64,000 bases of DNA, taken from positions 1 to 64,000 of the forward strand of contig CAKPZY010000003.1 in assembly GCA_934215475.1 (NCBI GenBank). Reading direction: 5' to 3'. This DNA comes from an uncultured Ligilactobacillus sp. (GTDB lineage: Bacteria > Bacillota > Bacilli > Lactobacillales > Lactobacillaceae). Under the pieces are notes generated by a model that was given only the letters and a program-made list of their open reading frames with translations, did not search any database and was not told the origin of the DNA. Each line of letters starts with the position of its first letter. The first letter of the stretch is position 1. Below, piece after piece: positions 30,026 to 40,012 of the stretch. Made by a program: the position numbers and the translations under genes.

Positions 30026-33000
30026 TTAAATTACATCCTCTAATGAAACTGAGACCATTCGCGAAACACCAGAATCCTGCATAGTTACTCCGTATAAAAC
30101 ATCCGCTTGAACCATTGTACCTTTTCGGTGGGTGATAATGATAAATTGCGTATCATGATCTAATCTGCGTAAATATTGAGAGTAGCGAATAACATTAGCA
30201 TCATCTAATGCTGCTTCCGCTTCATCCAAAATGGCAAACGGCACAGGACTAACTTGTAAAATAGCAAATAACAAAGCAATAGCAGTCAAGGTTCTTTCGC
30301 CTCCAGACAAAAGACTTAATTGTTGAGGCTTTTTACCCGGTGGTTGGGCGGTTATCTCGATACCAGTTTGCAACAGATCTAGCCTGTCTGTCAAAGACAA
30401 GTATGCACTGCCCCCTTCAAAAATTTGCGGGAAAACTCTGGTAAAAGAGGCTGCCACTTTTTCAAAAGTATTTTTAAACCTCGTCTTAACCTCGTTATCC
30501 ATTTCGTTCATGCTGTTTTCTAATTGGTCCTTGGCGGTTAGTAAGTCAGTTTGTTGTTGTGTTAAGAAATCATAACGCTGATTGATCCTTTCAAACTCCT
30601 TGATCGAGCCTAAGTTGACTTCACCAAGGTCATCAAGCCCCATTTGTAACAATTTCAAGTGATGTTTCACTTGAGAATGATCAGTTTCTATATCTTGTTG
30701 TTTAGCAAGCTCGTAGCTCATTTCATATTTTTCAGATAAATCATCCAAATTACGATCTAATAAGGTATTGATCCGACTCAATAAAACTTGTTCTTGCTGT
30801 TGTTCATCTCTGGTTGCTTCCTGCAATTCGCTGACACGTTGCAGTTTGGCAGTTTCTGTTGCAACTTGATCTTTGACTTGCGCTTTTTGTTTAGTCAATT
30901 TTGCTTGTAGTTTTGTTGCAGTATTCATCTGTTCTTTTACTTCACTGGTCTTTTTGGCCAAATCATGATCATTGGTTGCATGAAGTTGGCTTTGCTTTGA
31001 AAGTTCAACCATAGTGGCAGTTTGTTTCTTGATCAAAACAGTCAGGTGACTTTGTTGATTTTGAGCTTCTTTTAGCTGGATCTTCAGCGTATCAATCCGT
31101 TGGCCTTCCAAGGCAGCTTCTTGTGTTGCTGCAGCTATCCTTGAAGAGTACTTCTTCTCTGAATCAGAAGCGACTGCTGTCGCTGCCTGTTTTTGAGCTA
31201 AATTATCTCGAAGTTCTGCAATATTGCCCTCAATTTTTGACTGTTGCTCCTTGGCGTCCCGAATTTCAGCGTAGATTTTGTCAGTTTGTGCACTATGTTC
31301 ATTCTGACCATCTTGAGCATCCTTATATGCATTTTGATTATTTTCAACTTGATAGCTTATTTGCCTGTTAATGTCCGCCAAGCTATCCCGTTTTTTTTGT
31401 GCTTCAGAGATTTCCGAAGTAATTTCTTGAACTTTGACCTGAACCTGTTTTCGTTTTTTTGCCAGACCGTTTCCTTCAAGTTCTATTTGAGATAGTTTTT
31501 CTTGCATGACCTTGAGATCAGAATGTAATCGTTTATGCTGTTGTTTTTGCTCCAATAATCCAATACGTTTCTGTTTATCCGTTCCGCCAGCCATCGACCC
31601 GCTGGCGTTGATGACTTCTCCGTTCAAAGTCACGATCCGTGCGGAGTGACGTAATGTATTCGCAGCATTGACTCCGACGGCTAAATCTTTCACGATCACC
31701 GTCGTTCCCAGCAAGTAATTTAAAATTGACTGATTGCTTTCATCCATCTGGATCAATTCACTTGCAATGCCTAATACACCAGGGATATTTCCCAGCTGCT
31801 CCACTGTGCGAGTAGGCAAGTTTCTGTTTTTCATCTTATTTTGGGGCAAAAATGTTGCCCTTCCTAACCGGTTTTTATTTAGATATTCAATAGCTTGTTT
31901 AGCAGCCCGATCATCGACAGTGATGATATTTTGCAGTTGACCACCTAAAACGGTTTCAATAGCTTTAGAGTATCGCGGAGCTAATTGCAATAATTCCACC
32001 ACTGAACCGACTATTCCAAAAAGTTTTGACCGTTCCTTTAAAATATTTTTTGCGCCTTGATAATATCCACCGTAAGCAGCTGTGAACCGTTGCAAAGCTT
32101 CCAATTGGGCTTGAGCCTTATGTGAAATATCACTGGCAGCATACCACTGATTTTTCTTGTCTTCGTACTGTTTAGTGATCTTTGCTTCATTGGCTCGCAA
32201 CTGTTGGGCTTTGCTGTTTAGGTCAGCTAAATTTTTTTCACTTTTGTTCAATTCTGTCCTGGCACCTTGCTGCTTTTCACTTAGCTCGTTTAATTTAGCC
32301 TGCTGTTTCTTAAGTAAAGATTGCTGCTGTTCTTGAACTTTAATTCTAGAATGCCTGCTTTGACGCAGATATTCTATCTTGCTGCTCATAGTAGACCGTT
32401 TTTGGACTTCGGCTAAAATCTGTTGTCTGATGTTTTCAATCGAAGTGGCCAGTTCTTTGGGATCTGTCTTTTTATTATCTTGAAGTTCACTTATTTTCTT
32501 TTGTGCCGCTGCTAAACTGTTCTCATGCTGCTTTAAATTTTTTTTGAGCTTTTCCACACGCTCAGCCGCATCTTTCAGATCAACTTTGTTGTCTTTTAAT
32601 TGACCTTCAATTTCTTTGATACGCAAAGAATGAAAATTATGCTGCTGCTCGGACATTTCTTGCCTGCCAGAAATTCTTTCTTTTTGTCTGGTCAACTCAA
32701 GGATCTTTTGCTGGGTGTCTGTTAACTGTTCTTCGATTTGCTCGTTTTCTTGACTGAGCTTTTCAGTAATTGAACTTTGTGTCTTTTTTTCAGAATTATA
32801 ATGAGCCAAAACTGCATTTGTTTTTTTAAGCTTGCTATTATTAGAATCAGCCTGTTCTTTTAAATTTTCGATCTCCAACACAAGATCGCTTAATTTAAAA
32901 TGATCATATTGCTTTTTTTGCTCAACATAGTCTTTTGCTATACTAGCTTGTTTTTCAAGCGGTTCGCGTTGTTTATCAAGTTCAACTATAATATCAGCAA

Positions 33001-33571
33001 CACGGGCGAGATGGTCAGTAGTATCCGACAATTCAGATTTAGCCTTAAGTTTCTCTTTTTTATATTTAGAAATCCCTGCGACTTCCTCGATCAAATACCT
33101 GCGGTCTTCTGGTTTGCTGTTAAAAACAGCTTCCACTTTGCCCTGGGAGATAATAGAAAAAGAGTTGCGTGAGACGCCTGTGTCCATAAATAATTCACTT
33201 ATATCACGCAATCGAACGTTGTTATTATTGATCAAAAAATCACTTTCGCCGCTCCGGTATAAACGCCGACAAATAACTACTTCGTCTGGCATTCCGTGAA
33301 GTGTGTGATCTGAATTATCAAATTCAACCGAGACTTCTGCGCGATTTAAAGGTGCACGTGTCTCTGAACCGCCAAAAATAATGTCAGCCATCTTGTCGCC
33401 GCGTAGACTTTTAGCCGATTGTTCACCCAAAACCCACCGCAAGGCATCTATAATATTGCTTTTACCACTACCATTTGGTCCTACTATTCCGGTCAAACCA
33501 CCGTTAAATTCAATGGTTGTCTTGTCTGCGAAGGACTTGAAGCCGTTGAGCGTTAACGCCTTTAGTTTCAA
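30026..33571 (-). CDS. smc: Chromosome partition protein Smc
   Basis: ATPase of the SMC-ScpAB condensin. The 1181-residue protein has Walker A GPNGSGKS at 31-38, two long coiled-coil arms rich in Gln/Lys/Glu, the hinge near 515-640 (GVLGIASELI, then GSMAGGTDKQKRIG), the signature LSGGERTLTAIALLFA and Walker B AILDEAEAALDDAN at the C-terminus. Full length. It follows rnc by 20 bases, the conserved rnc-smc-ftsY order. Confidence 0.98.
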   Translation of the reverse strand: MKLKALTLNGFKSFADKTTIEFNGGLTGIVGPNGSGKSNIIDALRWVLGEQSAKSLRGDKMADIIFGGSETRAPLNRAEVSVEFDNSDHTLHGMPDEVVICRRLYRSGESDFLINNNNVRLRDISELFMDTGVSRNSFSIISQGKVEAVFNSKPEDRRYLIEEVAGISKYKKEKLKAKSELSDTTDHLARVADIIVELDKQREPLEKQASIAKDYVEQKKQYDHFKLSDLVLEIENLKEQADSNNSKLKKTNAVLAHYNSEKKTQSSITEKLSQENEQIEEQLTDTQQKILELTRQKERISGRQEMSEQQHNFHSLRIKEIEGQLKDNKVDLKDAAERVEKLKKNLKQHENSLAAAQKKISELQDNKKTDPKELATSIENIRQQILAEVQKRSTMSSKIEYLRQSRHSRIKVQEQQQSLLKKQQAKLNELSEKQQGARTELNKSEKNLADLNSKAQQLRANEAKITKQYEDKKNQWYAASDISHKAQAQLEALQRFTAAYGGYYQGAKNILKERSKLFGIVGSVVELLQLAPRYSKAIETVLGGQLQNIITVDDRAAKQAIEYLNKNRLGRATFLPQNKMKNRNLPTRTVEQLGNIPGVLGIASELIQMDESNQSILNYLLGTTVIVKDLAVGVNAANTLRHSARIVTLNGEVINASGSMAGGTDKQKRIGLLEQKQQHKRLHSDLKVMQEKLSQIELEGNGLAKKRKQVQVKVQEITSEISEAQKKRDSLADINRQISYQVENNQNAYKDAQDGQNEHSAQTDKIYAEIRDAKEQQSKIEGNIAELRDNLAQKQAATAVASDSEKKYSSRIAAATQEAALEGQRIDTLKIQLKEAQNQQSHLTVLIKKQTATMVELSKQSQLHATNDHDLAKKTSEVKEQMNTATKLQAKLTKQKAQVKDQVATETAKLQRVSELQEATRDEQQQEQVLLSRINTLLDRNLDDLSEKYEMSYELAKQQDIETDHSQVKHHLKLLQMGLDDLGEVNLGSIKEFERINQRYDFLTQQQTDLLTAKDQLENSMNEMDNEVKTRFKNTFEKVAASFTRVFPQIFEGGSAYLSLTDRLDLLQTGIEITAQPPGKKPQQLSLLSGGERTLTAIALLFAILQVSPVPFAILDEAEAALDDANVIRYSQYLRRLDHDTQFIIITHRKGTMVQADVLYGVTMQDSGVSRMVSVSLEDVI

Positions 33572-33591
33572 ATTAGTTTCACCTCGTGCTA

Positions 33592-34296
33592 TTACTTAGT
33601 TGCTGATCTGCCAAGTTTCTTTAGTGCTTGAGCAGCGGCTGCCTGTTCAGCGGCCTTTTTAGAATTCCCGGTGCCTTCTCCAAATTTCTTGCCGTCAGCA
33701 AAGACAGCCATGCGATACCGCCGTTCATTGTCTGGGCCCACCTGAGAAACTAGCCGGTAGTCGATATCACACTCACCATCTCGTTGTAAAAATTCTTGTA
33801 ACTCAGTCTTATGGTCGAAAAAGGTATCAAACCATCCTAGATCCAACTTAGGAAAAACCACTCGCGAAATAAAAGCCACGACTTCATCTTTTCCTTGATC
33901 TAAATAAAGGGCTCCGATAAAAGATTCAAAAATATCACATAATAAGGATGGTCGTTGCCTGGCATCTGCTTTCTCTTCACCCTTACCTAAACGAATATAT
34001 TCATCAAAGTGGCATTCCTTTGCAAATCTGCTGAAACTATCTTCACAAACCATTGCAGCTCGCAAACGTGACAGTTTCCCCTCTGGCATTTTAGGGTACC
34101 GCTTAAAAAGATATTCCGAAACGCAAAGCTGCATGACTGCGTCTCCCAAAAATTCGATCCTTTCATAATACTTGAGATGTTGTTTAGGATGTTCGTTAAC
34201 ATACGATGCTTGTGTAAAAGCCTCGTCTAATAAAGCTTGATTTTTGAAGTCGATCCCAAAACTATCCTTTAAATGTTGTGCTAATCCAATAATCAA
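33592..34296 (-). CDS. rnc: Ribonuclease III
   Basis: Cleaves double-stranded RNA in rRNA precursors and mRNAs. The 234-residue protein has the RNase III signature YERIEFLGDAVMQL (catalytic Asp/Glu) and the second acidic cluster DIFESFIGALYLD, then a C-terminal dsRNA-binding domain with GKKFGEGTGNSKKAAEQAAA. The start is a TTG at 34296, 9 bases after an SD AAAGGAG. An unusual strong hairpin lies in its leader. Confidence 0.97.
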   Translation of the reverse strand: MIIGLAQHLKDSFGIDFKNQALLDEAFTQASYVNEHPKQHLKYYERIEFLGDAVMQLCVSEYLFKRYPKMPEGKLSRLRAAMVCEDSFSRFAKECHFDEYIRLGKGEEKADARQRPSLLCDIFESFIGALYLDQGKDEVVAFISRVVFPKLDLGWFDTFFDHKTELQEFLQRDGECDIDYRLVSQVGPDNERRYRMAVFADGKKFGEGTGNSKKAAEQAAAAQALKKLGRSATK

Positions 34297-34365
34297 TTGA
34301 TTTTTCTCCTTTAAATTCTTTTCGTTCTCAAGAATACCACTATTGTTGTTTCAGCGGATCTATCT

Positions 34366-34408
34366 GATTTAGGAGAAACATCTCATATTCAAATATTTCT
34401 CCTAAGTC
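34366..34408 (-). promoter_or_regulatory. 13-bp inverted repeat in the rnc leader
   Basis: Arms at 34366-34378 and 34396-34408 are complementary over 13 bp with one G-U pair, around a 17-base loop; no T-run follows on either strand, so it is not a terminator. A possible -10 TATTAT (34411-34416) would start transcripts right at its 5' edge. It may be an RNase III target. Confidence 0.5.
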
Positions 34409-34440
34409 GAATAATATCCAGTGCAAGTTAATTCTCACTA

Positions 34441-34468
34441 TAAAAAAAACTGGCTCTTTTGGCCAGTT
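34441..34468 (-). terminator. Terminator of acpP
   Basis: Minus-strand 7-bp stem (34462-34468 with 34448-34454), 7-base loop, eight T. It lies 22 bases past the acpP stop. Confidence 0.85.
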
Positions 34469-34490
34469 CATCAAAATCAGTTTTTCCAGC

Positions 34491-34736
34491 TTAAGCGTTT
34501 TGGTGAGCAGCGATGTAAGAAACTGCTTGTCCGACGGTGGTTAATTTTTCTGCATCATCATCAGAAATTTCTGCTCCGAAAGTGTCTTCTAACTCCAAAA
34601 CAAACTCTACTATATCGATAGAATCTGCATCTAAGTCATCTTGAAAACTCATGTCTTTAGTGACCTTATCAGCAGGAAAATTAAAACGATCCTCGATTAT
34701 AGCTGTAATTTTTGTAAATACTTCTTTTTCTGTCAT
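34491..34736 (-). CDS. acpP: Acyl carrier protein
   Basis: Carries acyl chains in fatty acid or phospholipid synthesis on a phosphopantetheine arm. The 81-residue acidic protein has the attachment Ser at S39 within DADSIDIVE (a DSI rather than the commonest DSL). It lies downstream of plsX with its own promoter and terminator, the ACP typical of the plsX locus. Confidence 0.95.
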   Translation of the reverse strand: MTEKEVFTKITAIIEDRFNFPADKVTKDMSFQDDLDADSIDIVEFVLELEDTFGAEISDDDAEKLTTVGQAVSYIAAHQNA

Positions 34737-34769
34737 ATCATCTTACCTCACTAATCAGTCAGTATCATA

Positions 34770-34798
34770 ATTCTATCTTTTTCCTGACTAATTGTCCA
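34770..34798 (-). promoter_or_regulatory. Promoter of acpP
   Basis: -35 TGGACA (34793-34798), 17-base spacer, -10 TAGAAT (34770-34775). No FapR- or FabT-like palindrome was seen next to it. Confidence 0.65.
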
Positions 34799-34949
34799 GT
34801 CTTACTTGTCTTTGGCACTCTTAATCACTTATTAGTCTACTACCTCAATGATCATTAAAAATATATGTGAGCAAGTTTAACTTATCAGTGACTCAGTGCT
34901 CTTTGCCACAGTGAAAACTCATTGGAATTGAAATAATTCCGCGGTTCCA

Positions 34950-35975
34950 TTACTTTTCTTCAGTTTCTTTTTCCTTTTTTTGCTGTTTTGAAAAGTATGC
35001 TGTGAAGTCTTGAAGCATTTGCCCGTCAACCATGCTTTTGATCTGTTTGACAGTATAGTAAACGGTCTTACCATCACTAGCACCGTGAGCTTTGACAACC
35101 GGAGCTTTTACTCCCAAAAGTACAGCTCCGCCATATTGTGACTGATCCATTTTACTTTTGAGCTGATTTAAACTAGGCTTTAAAAGCAACGCACCCAGTT
35201 TACCTGAGATCCCCGAACTTAAAATGGATTTTTTTAGCAGATGCATAACAGACGAAGCAGCACCTTCGATTGCTTTTAATACAGCATTACCTGTAAAACC
35301 ATCGGCGACCACAACATCACAGACGCCATCTAAAATATCGCGTGACTCAACGTTGCCTACAAAGTTGATCGATTTATCGGCTGCAATCAGTTGATGTGCT
35401 TCTAGTGTGAGTTTACTGCCCTTATGCGGTTCTGTCCCGTTGTTCAGCAGTCCGATCCGTGGTTCTTTGATTCCGCGAACGCTCGTGGCATAATATTTTC
35501 CTAACAGGGCATATTGATATAATTGCTCCGGCTTACTATCTGCATTGGCACCGGTATCCAGCAAATTAAATGCTTCATCTGAAGTTCCCACAACAGGAAG
35601 AGTCGAAAGTAAGCCCGGCCGTAAGATCCCTTTGATACGTCCCACCAATAACAGCCCCGCAGCAAGCAGAGCTCCAGTATTTCCGCAAGAAAAAAGTGCA
35701 TCAGCCTGTCCATTTTTAACCGCTGTAGCTGCCATTACCATCGAAGAATTTTTTTTGCGCCGAATAGCTCTGACGGGCTCATCATTCATTCCAATCACGT
35801 CATCTGCTTGAATAAGCGTGATCCTATCCGTATTACGCAGCAAAGGATCGATTTGGTGCCGATCTCCGTATAAAATAAATTCAACGTTTAAAAACTCATC
35901 CCGTGCTTTTTCCACTCCTTCAACAATAGATTGAGGAGCATTATCTCCACCCATGGCGTCGACTGCGATTTTCAA
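34950..35975 (-). CDS. plsX: Phosphate acyltransferase PlsX
   Basis: Makes acyl-phosphate from acyl-ACP, the acyl donor for PlsY. I place the start at the TTG at 35975 (341 residues) so that the protein begins with the canonical (M)KIAVDAMGGDNAPQ; an ATG three codons upstream abuts the SD AAGGG and is unlikely. Other conserved segments are ALFSCGNTGALLAAG, LLNNGTEPHKG and VVADGFTGNAVLKAIEG. It follows recG by about 140 bases and precedes acpP. Confidence 0.96.
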   Translation of the reverse strand: MKIAVDAMGGDNAPQSIVEGVEKARDEFLNVEFILYGDRHQIDPLLRNTDRITLIQADDVIGMNDEPVRAIRRKKNSSMVMAATAVKNGQADALFSCGNTGALLAAGLLLVGRIKGILRPGLLSTLPVVGTSDEAFNLLDTGANADSKPEQLYQYALLGKYYATSVRGIKEPRIGLLNNGTEPHKGSKLTLEAHQLIAADKSINFVGNVESRDILDGVCDVVVADGFTGNAVLKAIEGAASSVMHLLKKSILSSGISGKLGALLLKPSLNQLKSKMDQSQYGGAVLLGVKAPVVKAHGASDGKTVYYTVKQIKSMVDGQMLQDFTAYFSKQQKKEKETEEK

Positions 35976-36115
35976 ATTTATCATCCCTTCACTTCGGTAT
36001 TGTTTTCCGGCTCTCTAATAATAGCAGAACCTACTGCATTTTGTTTTTGTTTGACCGTCATAGTACACACAGTGAACTGGTATATATAGAGTAATAAAGA
36101 GAAATCTATTGATTC

Positions 36116-38161
36116 CTAATCGAAAGCTGATTTTTGAAGAACCGACCTTTTCAAAAACTCGATCAATCCTGCATTTTCCGGATCCTTTGCAAAATTTCGA
36201 TCATTGATCACCTTGTGTGCTTCTTGTTGCGCTACTTGTAAGATATTTAAGTTTTCCACCGGATCCCCGACCTTAAAATCTGGCATTCCCGATTGTTTGG
36301 AACCTAAAACCTCACCAGGGCCTCTCAATTCAAGGTCTTTTTGAGCGATCACAAACCCGTCATTAGTAGCCTCCATTGTCTTCATTCTTTCCTGGCCATA
36401 ATCATTTTTGGGATCAGCCACTAACAAACAAAATGATTGACGAGATCCACGACTAACACGACCACGCAACTGATGCAACTGTGCTAAACCAAAGCGGTCA
36501 GCATCCAAGATCAGCATCACCGTGGCATTGGGTACATCGATACCAACCTCGACCACTGTCGTAGCCACTAAAACAGCATATTTTTCTTCTTTAAAATCTC
36601 TCATTATCCGATCTTTTTCTGGGCCTTTTAATTGTCCATGTAGTAACGCCACATGATACTTAGGCTCAAAAAAAGAACTCATCTTTTGATAAACTTCGCC
36701 GGCATTTTGTAATTCCATAATTTCTGACTCTTCGATCAAAGGAGAAACCACAAAGGCCTGGGCCCCCTGTGAGATCTGCTGGGTCAAAAGCTGAATAGCG
36801 TCATTTATTTGCCTCTTTGAATACCATTTGGTTTTGATTGGTTTACGATCCTTAGGAAGTTCGTCGATCACGGACACATCCATTTCACCATAGGCAGTAA
36901 TTGCCAATGTCCGGGGTATCGGGGTAGCTGTCATTGCCAAGACATCTGGTAAATTGCCCTTAAGGCGTAAAATCTTGCGTTGGCCTACTCCAAAGCGATG
37001 CTGCTCATCAGTGATGACCAACCCCAATTTGAGGAAAACAACATCATCTTGAATCAAAGCATGAGTTCCCACAATGATGTTGATCTCGCCATTTGCCAGT
37101 TGCTTAAGTAATTCTCGCTTACGAGCTGCATTGCTCACAGATGAACTGGTTAGCAAACCAACGTTGACATTTAGCGGAGCAAATAATCGACTTAATTTAT
37201 CAGCGTGTTGTTCCGCCAAAATTTCAGTGGGTGCCATCAAAGCACACTGAAAGCCAGCGGTCACAGCCGCGTACATTGCGATCGCTGCTACGACCGTCTT
37301 ACCTGAACCAACGTCTCCTTGCAACAAGCGATTCATATGGATGGCATGATGCATGTCACTGCAAATCTCATTGACCACTTTTTTTTGAGCAGAAGTCAGT
37401 GAAAAGGGCAAAGCAGCTATAAATTGCTTAACTTTATCGTTTTGGTAGCTGATGAGTTGCCCCGAAGAGTGACGATCCTTTTTTTTAATAAATTGTAAAC
37501 CGGCCTGATAGCGAAAAAACTCTTCAAAAATAGCTGATCTTCGCGCCAGATCTGCTGCTTTTTTATTTGCTGGAAAATGCATGTCATGGACCATCTGCTT
37601 ACGCGTCTCTAGACGATATTTGGTACGAATTGACTGGGGAACTATATCTACCAGTAATGAGTGGTAGATCCCAAATGCCTCTTGTACAAATTGCTTGATC
37701 GTATTTGGTCTGATTTCCTTAGATGAACGATAGATCCCAGCAAAATCACTAGGATCTGTGGCAGTGAACAGCTTCATTCCGGTAATTTTTTGTCGTTTAA
37801 CGTCATATTTACCATATACACCGATCTGGGAACCAATTTCAAGTCGTGCTGCTAAATATGGCTGATTGAAAAAAGTAACCATGAGTACCGCTTGATCAAC
37901 GACAAGGCGAAAATTCAACCGACTCTTTTTGCGTCCAAAACGGACCACCACAGGTTGTGAAGCAACGGTGCCTTTGATAGTAGCTTTTTCTTGATCGGCA
38001 AGCTCGGTAAGTTCTCTGGCCCTTAAATCATCATAACGGAAAGGATAAAAGGTCAATAGATCTTCAATCGTATTGATTCCTAACTTGTTTAAGGCTGTTA
38101 TCCTTTTAGGGCCAGCACCCTTTAACACCGAAATAGGATCAGAAAGTCTCCCTTCCGGCAT
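36116..38161 (-). CDS. recG: ATP-dependent DNA helicase RecG
   Basis: Branch-migration helicase that rewinds and reverses stalled replication forks. The 681-residue protein has the N-terminal wedge/OB domain (about 50-160), helicase motif I GDVGSGKT, motif II DEQH, motif III TATPIPRT, motif VI QLRGRVSRG and a TRG C-terminal region. SD GGGGGTG precedes the ATG. It follows fakA, as in many lactobacilli. Confidence 0.98.
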   Translation of the reverse strand: MPEGRLSDPISVLKGAGPKRITALNKLGINTIEDLLTFYPFRYDDLRARELTELADQEKATIKGTVASQPVVVRFGRKKSRLNFRLVVDQAVLMVTFFNQPYLAARLEIGSQIGVYGKYDVKRQKITGMKLFTATDPSDFAGIYRSSKEIRPNTIKQFVQEAFGIYHSLLVDIVPQSIRTKYRLETRKQMVHDMHFPANKKAADLARRSAIFEEFFRYQAGLQFIKKKDRHSSGQLISYQNDKVKQFIAALPFSLTSAQKKVVNEICSDMHHAIHMNRLLQGDVGSGKTVVAAIAMYAAVTAGFQCALMAPTEILAEQHADKLSRLFAPLNVNVGLLTSSSVSNAARKRELLKQLANGEINIIVGTHALIQDDVVFLKLGLVITDEQHRFGVGQRKILRLKGNLPDVLAMTATPIPRTLAITAYGEMDVSVIDELPKDRKPIKTKWYSKRQINDAIQLLTQQISQGAQAFVVSPLIEESEIMELQNAGEVYQKMSSFFEPKYHVALLHGQLKGPEKDRIMRDFKEEKYAVLVATTVVEVGIDVPNATVMLILDADRFGLAQLHQLRGRVSRGSRQSFCLLVADPKNDYGQERMKTMEATNDGFVIAQKDLELRGPGEVLGSKQSGMPDFKVGDPVENLNILQVAQQEAHKVINDRNFAKDPENAGLIEFLKRSVLQKSAFD

Positions 38162-38261
38162 CTCATCACCCCCAAATTACTACTCAAAAAAACTCCAACC
38201 TAATTATTGGTCAATAGTTTTCAGAAAATTCACTTCTGGCAGATGCACAACAATGCCCTTA

Positions 38262-38296
38262 ATAAAAACTGACTGATCCTACTACGAATCAATCAG
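38262..38296 (-). terminator. Terminator of yloU-fakA
   Basis: Minus-strand 9-bp stem (38288-38296 with 38269-38277, one G-U pair), 10-base loop, then TTTTTATT, just after the fakA stop. Confidence 0.75.
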
Positions 38297-38303
38297 CTAG
38301 CAC

Positions 38304-39986
38304 TCATTCGACAGAGATCAAGTATGGGTATAAAGGTTGATCTCCCTCGTGGATCTCCATTTCAAGATCATCATGTTCAGCCAGGACAGCTTCTTTGATT
38401 TTTTCTGCTTCTTCTTGATCACCGTCTTGACCATAAATCAAAGTGATGATCTCACTATCATCTTCCAGCATCTCTTTGATCGTGGCAACAGTACCATCAT
38501 ATAAAATATCTTTGACCACTTTGATATCGCCATCAACGATCCCCATATAGTCGCCTTTATTTATGTTTTTCCCATCTATTTTAGTGTCTCTAATGGCTTT
38601 TGTAACTTCACCAGAAACAACGGTATCGAGGTCTTCGGTCATCATTTCTGCATTATCATCCAACTCAGCAGTCGAATCAAATGCCAACAAAGACGTCATA
38701 CCTTGCGAGATAGATTTTGTTTTGATAACGCGAACTGGAACATCACTGACCTTTGCAGCCTGTTGTGCTGACATGAAGATGTTTTTATTATTAGGCAAGA
38801 TGATAACTTTTTTACTGTTAGTTTTTTTGATTGCGGCTATAATGTCTTCTGTGCTTGGATTCATAGTCTGGCCGCCATCCAAGATCTCTGTGACTCCTAA
38901 GCTCTTAAACATCTTTGCCAAGCCTGCACCCGAACTGACTGAGATGATCGCATAATCACCAATGTCCATCGCAGGTGTATCTGACTGATCATTTTCATCA
39001 TTTTCCAAAATTGTTTCGTGCTGCAGGCGCATATTATCCACTTTGACCTTGACAAGCGAACCAAACTTTTGTCCATAAGACAAAACTTCACCTGGATGCT
39101 CTGTATGCACGTGGACTTTGACCACTTCATCATCAGCGATCACCAATAAAGAATCGCCGATTTCGGCCAAATGCTCACGAAATTTATCATAGTTAAATTT
39201 AGAGTCCACTAAGCGTCCAGCACCCAAACGAACCATAATTTCCGTACAATATCCATATTTAATATCTTCGGTGTTTAACTTGCTTTGAACACTCTTATGG
39301 TGTTCGGCATTGACCATCTCATCCATCTCTTGAACAGATGGCTGGTGTTTGTCCTCATCAGGATGCACATTGCCGCTCAAAGCATCAAAAAAAGCTTCGT
39401 ACACAAAAGTCAGTCCCTGACCGCCAGAATCGACAACTCCAACTTCCTTTAATACAGGTAAGAGGTCTGGCGTCGTGGCCAAAGCTTTTTTGGCTGCTTC
39501 GTAAGTATCTTGCATAACTAAAACGCAATCGTCGGTGTTCTTAACCCTTTGACGCGCGGCCTCAGCTGCCTTGCGGGCAACTGTCAAGATCGTCCCTTCC
39601 GTTGGTTTCATAACAGCCTTATAAGCAGATTCAACGCCGCTAGAGATAGCACCTGCTAAGTCTTTGGCAGACAGAGCTTCCTTTTTGGCAATGCTTTTAG
39701 AAAAGCCCCGAAAGACCTGCGATAAGATAACACCAGAGTTCCCACGAGCTCCCATCAGCAACCCCTTAGCCAAAGCAGAAGCTAATTCTCCTACTTGCGT
39801 GGATGTGGATTCTGCCACATATTTAGCCCCGCTGGCAAACGAGAGACTCATGTTAGTCCCCGTATCACCGTCTGGAACAGGAAAAACATTAAGAGAATTG
39901 ATGAACTCAGCATTATTATTTAATCTCTGTGATACCGCTGCGATCATCTTCCGAAACTCTTTATCCGTAATACTTACAACTTTCAA
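38304..39986 (-). CDS. fakA: Fatty acid kinase catalytic subunit FakA (YloV, DhaL/DAK2 type)
   Basis: With a DegV-type FakB protein, phosphorylates exogenous fatty acids, feeding PlsX/PlsY. The 560-residue protein has the N-terminal DhaL-type ATP-binding domain with FPVPDGDTGTNMSLSF (metal-binding Asp residues) and GARGNSGVILSQ, a middle domain, and a C-terminal domain. It lies 26 bases after yloU. Proximity to recG, plsX and acpP fits a phospholipid-synthesis role. Confidence 0.93.
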   Translation of the reverse strand: MKVVSITDKEFRKMIAAVSQRLNNNAEFINSLNVFPVPDGDTGTNMSLSFASGAKYVAESTSTQVGELASALAKGLLMGARGNSGVILSQVFRGFSKSIAKKEALSAKDLAGAISSGVESAYKAVMKPTEGTILTVARKAAEAARQRVKNTDDCVLVMQDTYEAAKKALATTPDLLPVLKEVGVVDSGGQGLTFVYEAFFDALSGNVHPDEDKHQPSVQEMDEMVNAEHHKSVQSKLNTEDIKYGYCTEIMVRLGAGRLVDSKFNYDKFREHLAEIGDSLLVIADDEVVKVHVHTEHPGEVLSYGQKFGSLVKVKVDNMRLQHETILENDENDQSDTPAMDIGDYAIISVSSGAGLAKMFKSLGVTEILDGGQTMNPSTEDIIAAIKKTNSKKVIILPNNKNIFMSAQQAAKVSDVPVRVIKTKSISQGMTSLLAFDSTAELDDNAEMMTEDLDTVVSGEVTKAIRDTKIDGKNINKGDYMGIVDGDIKVVKDILYDGTVATIKEMLEDDSEIITLIYGQDGDQEEAEKIKEAVLAEHDDLEMEIHEGDQPLYPYLISVE

Positions 39987-40012
39987 ATCTTACTTCCTCC
40001 TTGGCCTTAGGC

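Noticed and set aside
34421..34621. Plus-strand frame opposite acpP and its terminator
   Set aside because: It runs through a terminator hairpin and is antisense to a canonical acyl carrier protein.
34737..34949. FapR or FabT operator near plsX/acpP
   Set aside because: The small AAGTT/AACTT dyad near 34880 does not match either consensus, and no other palindrome is present.
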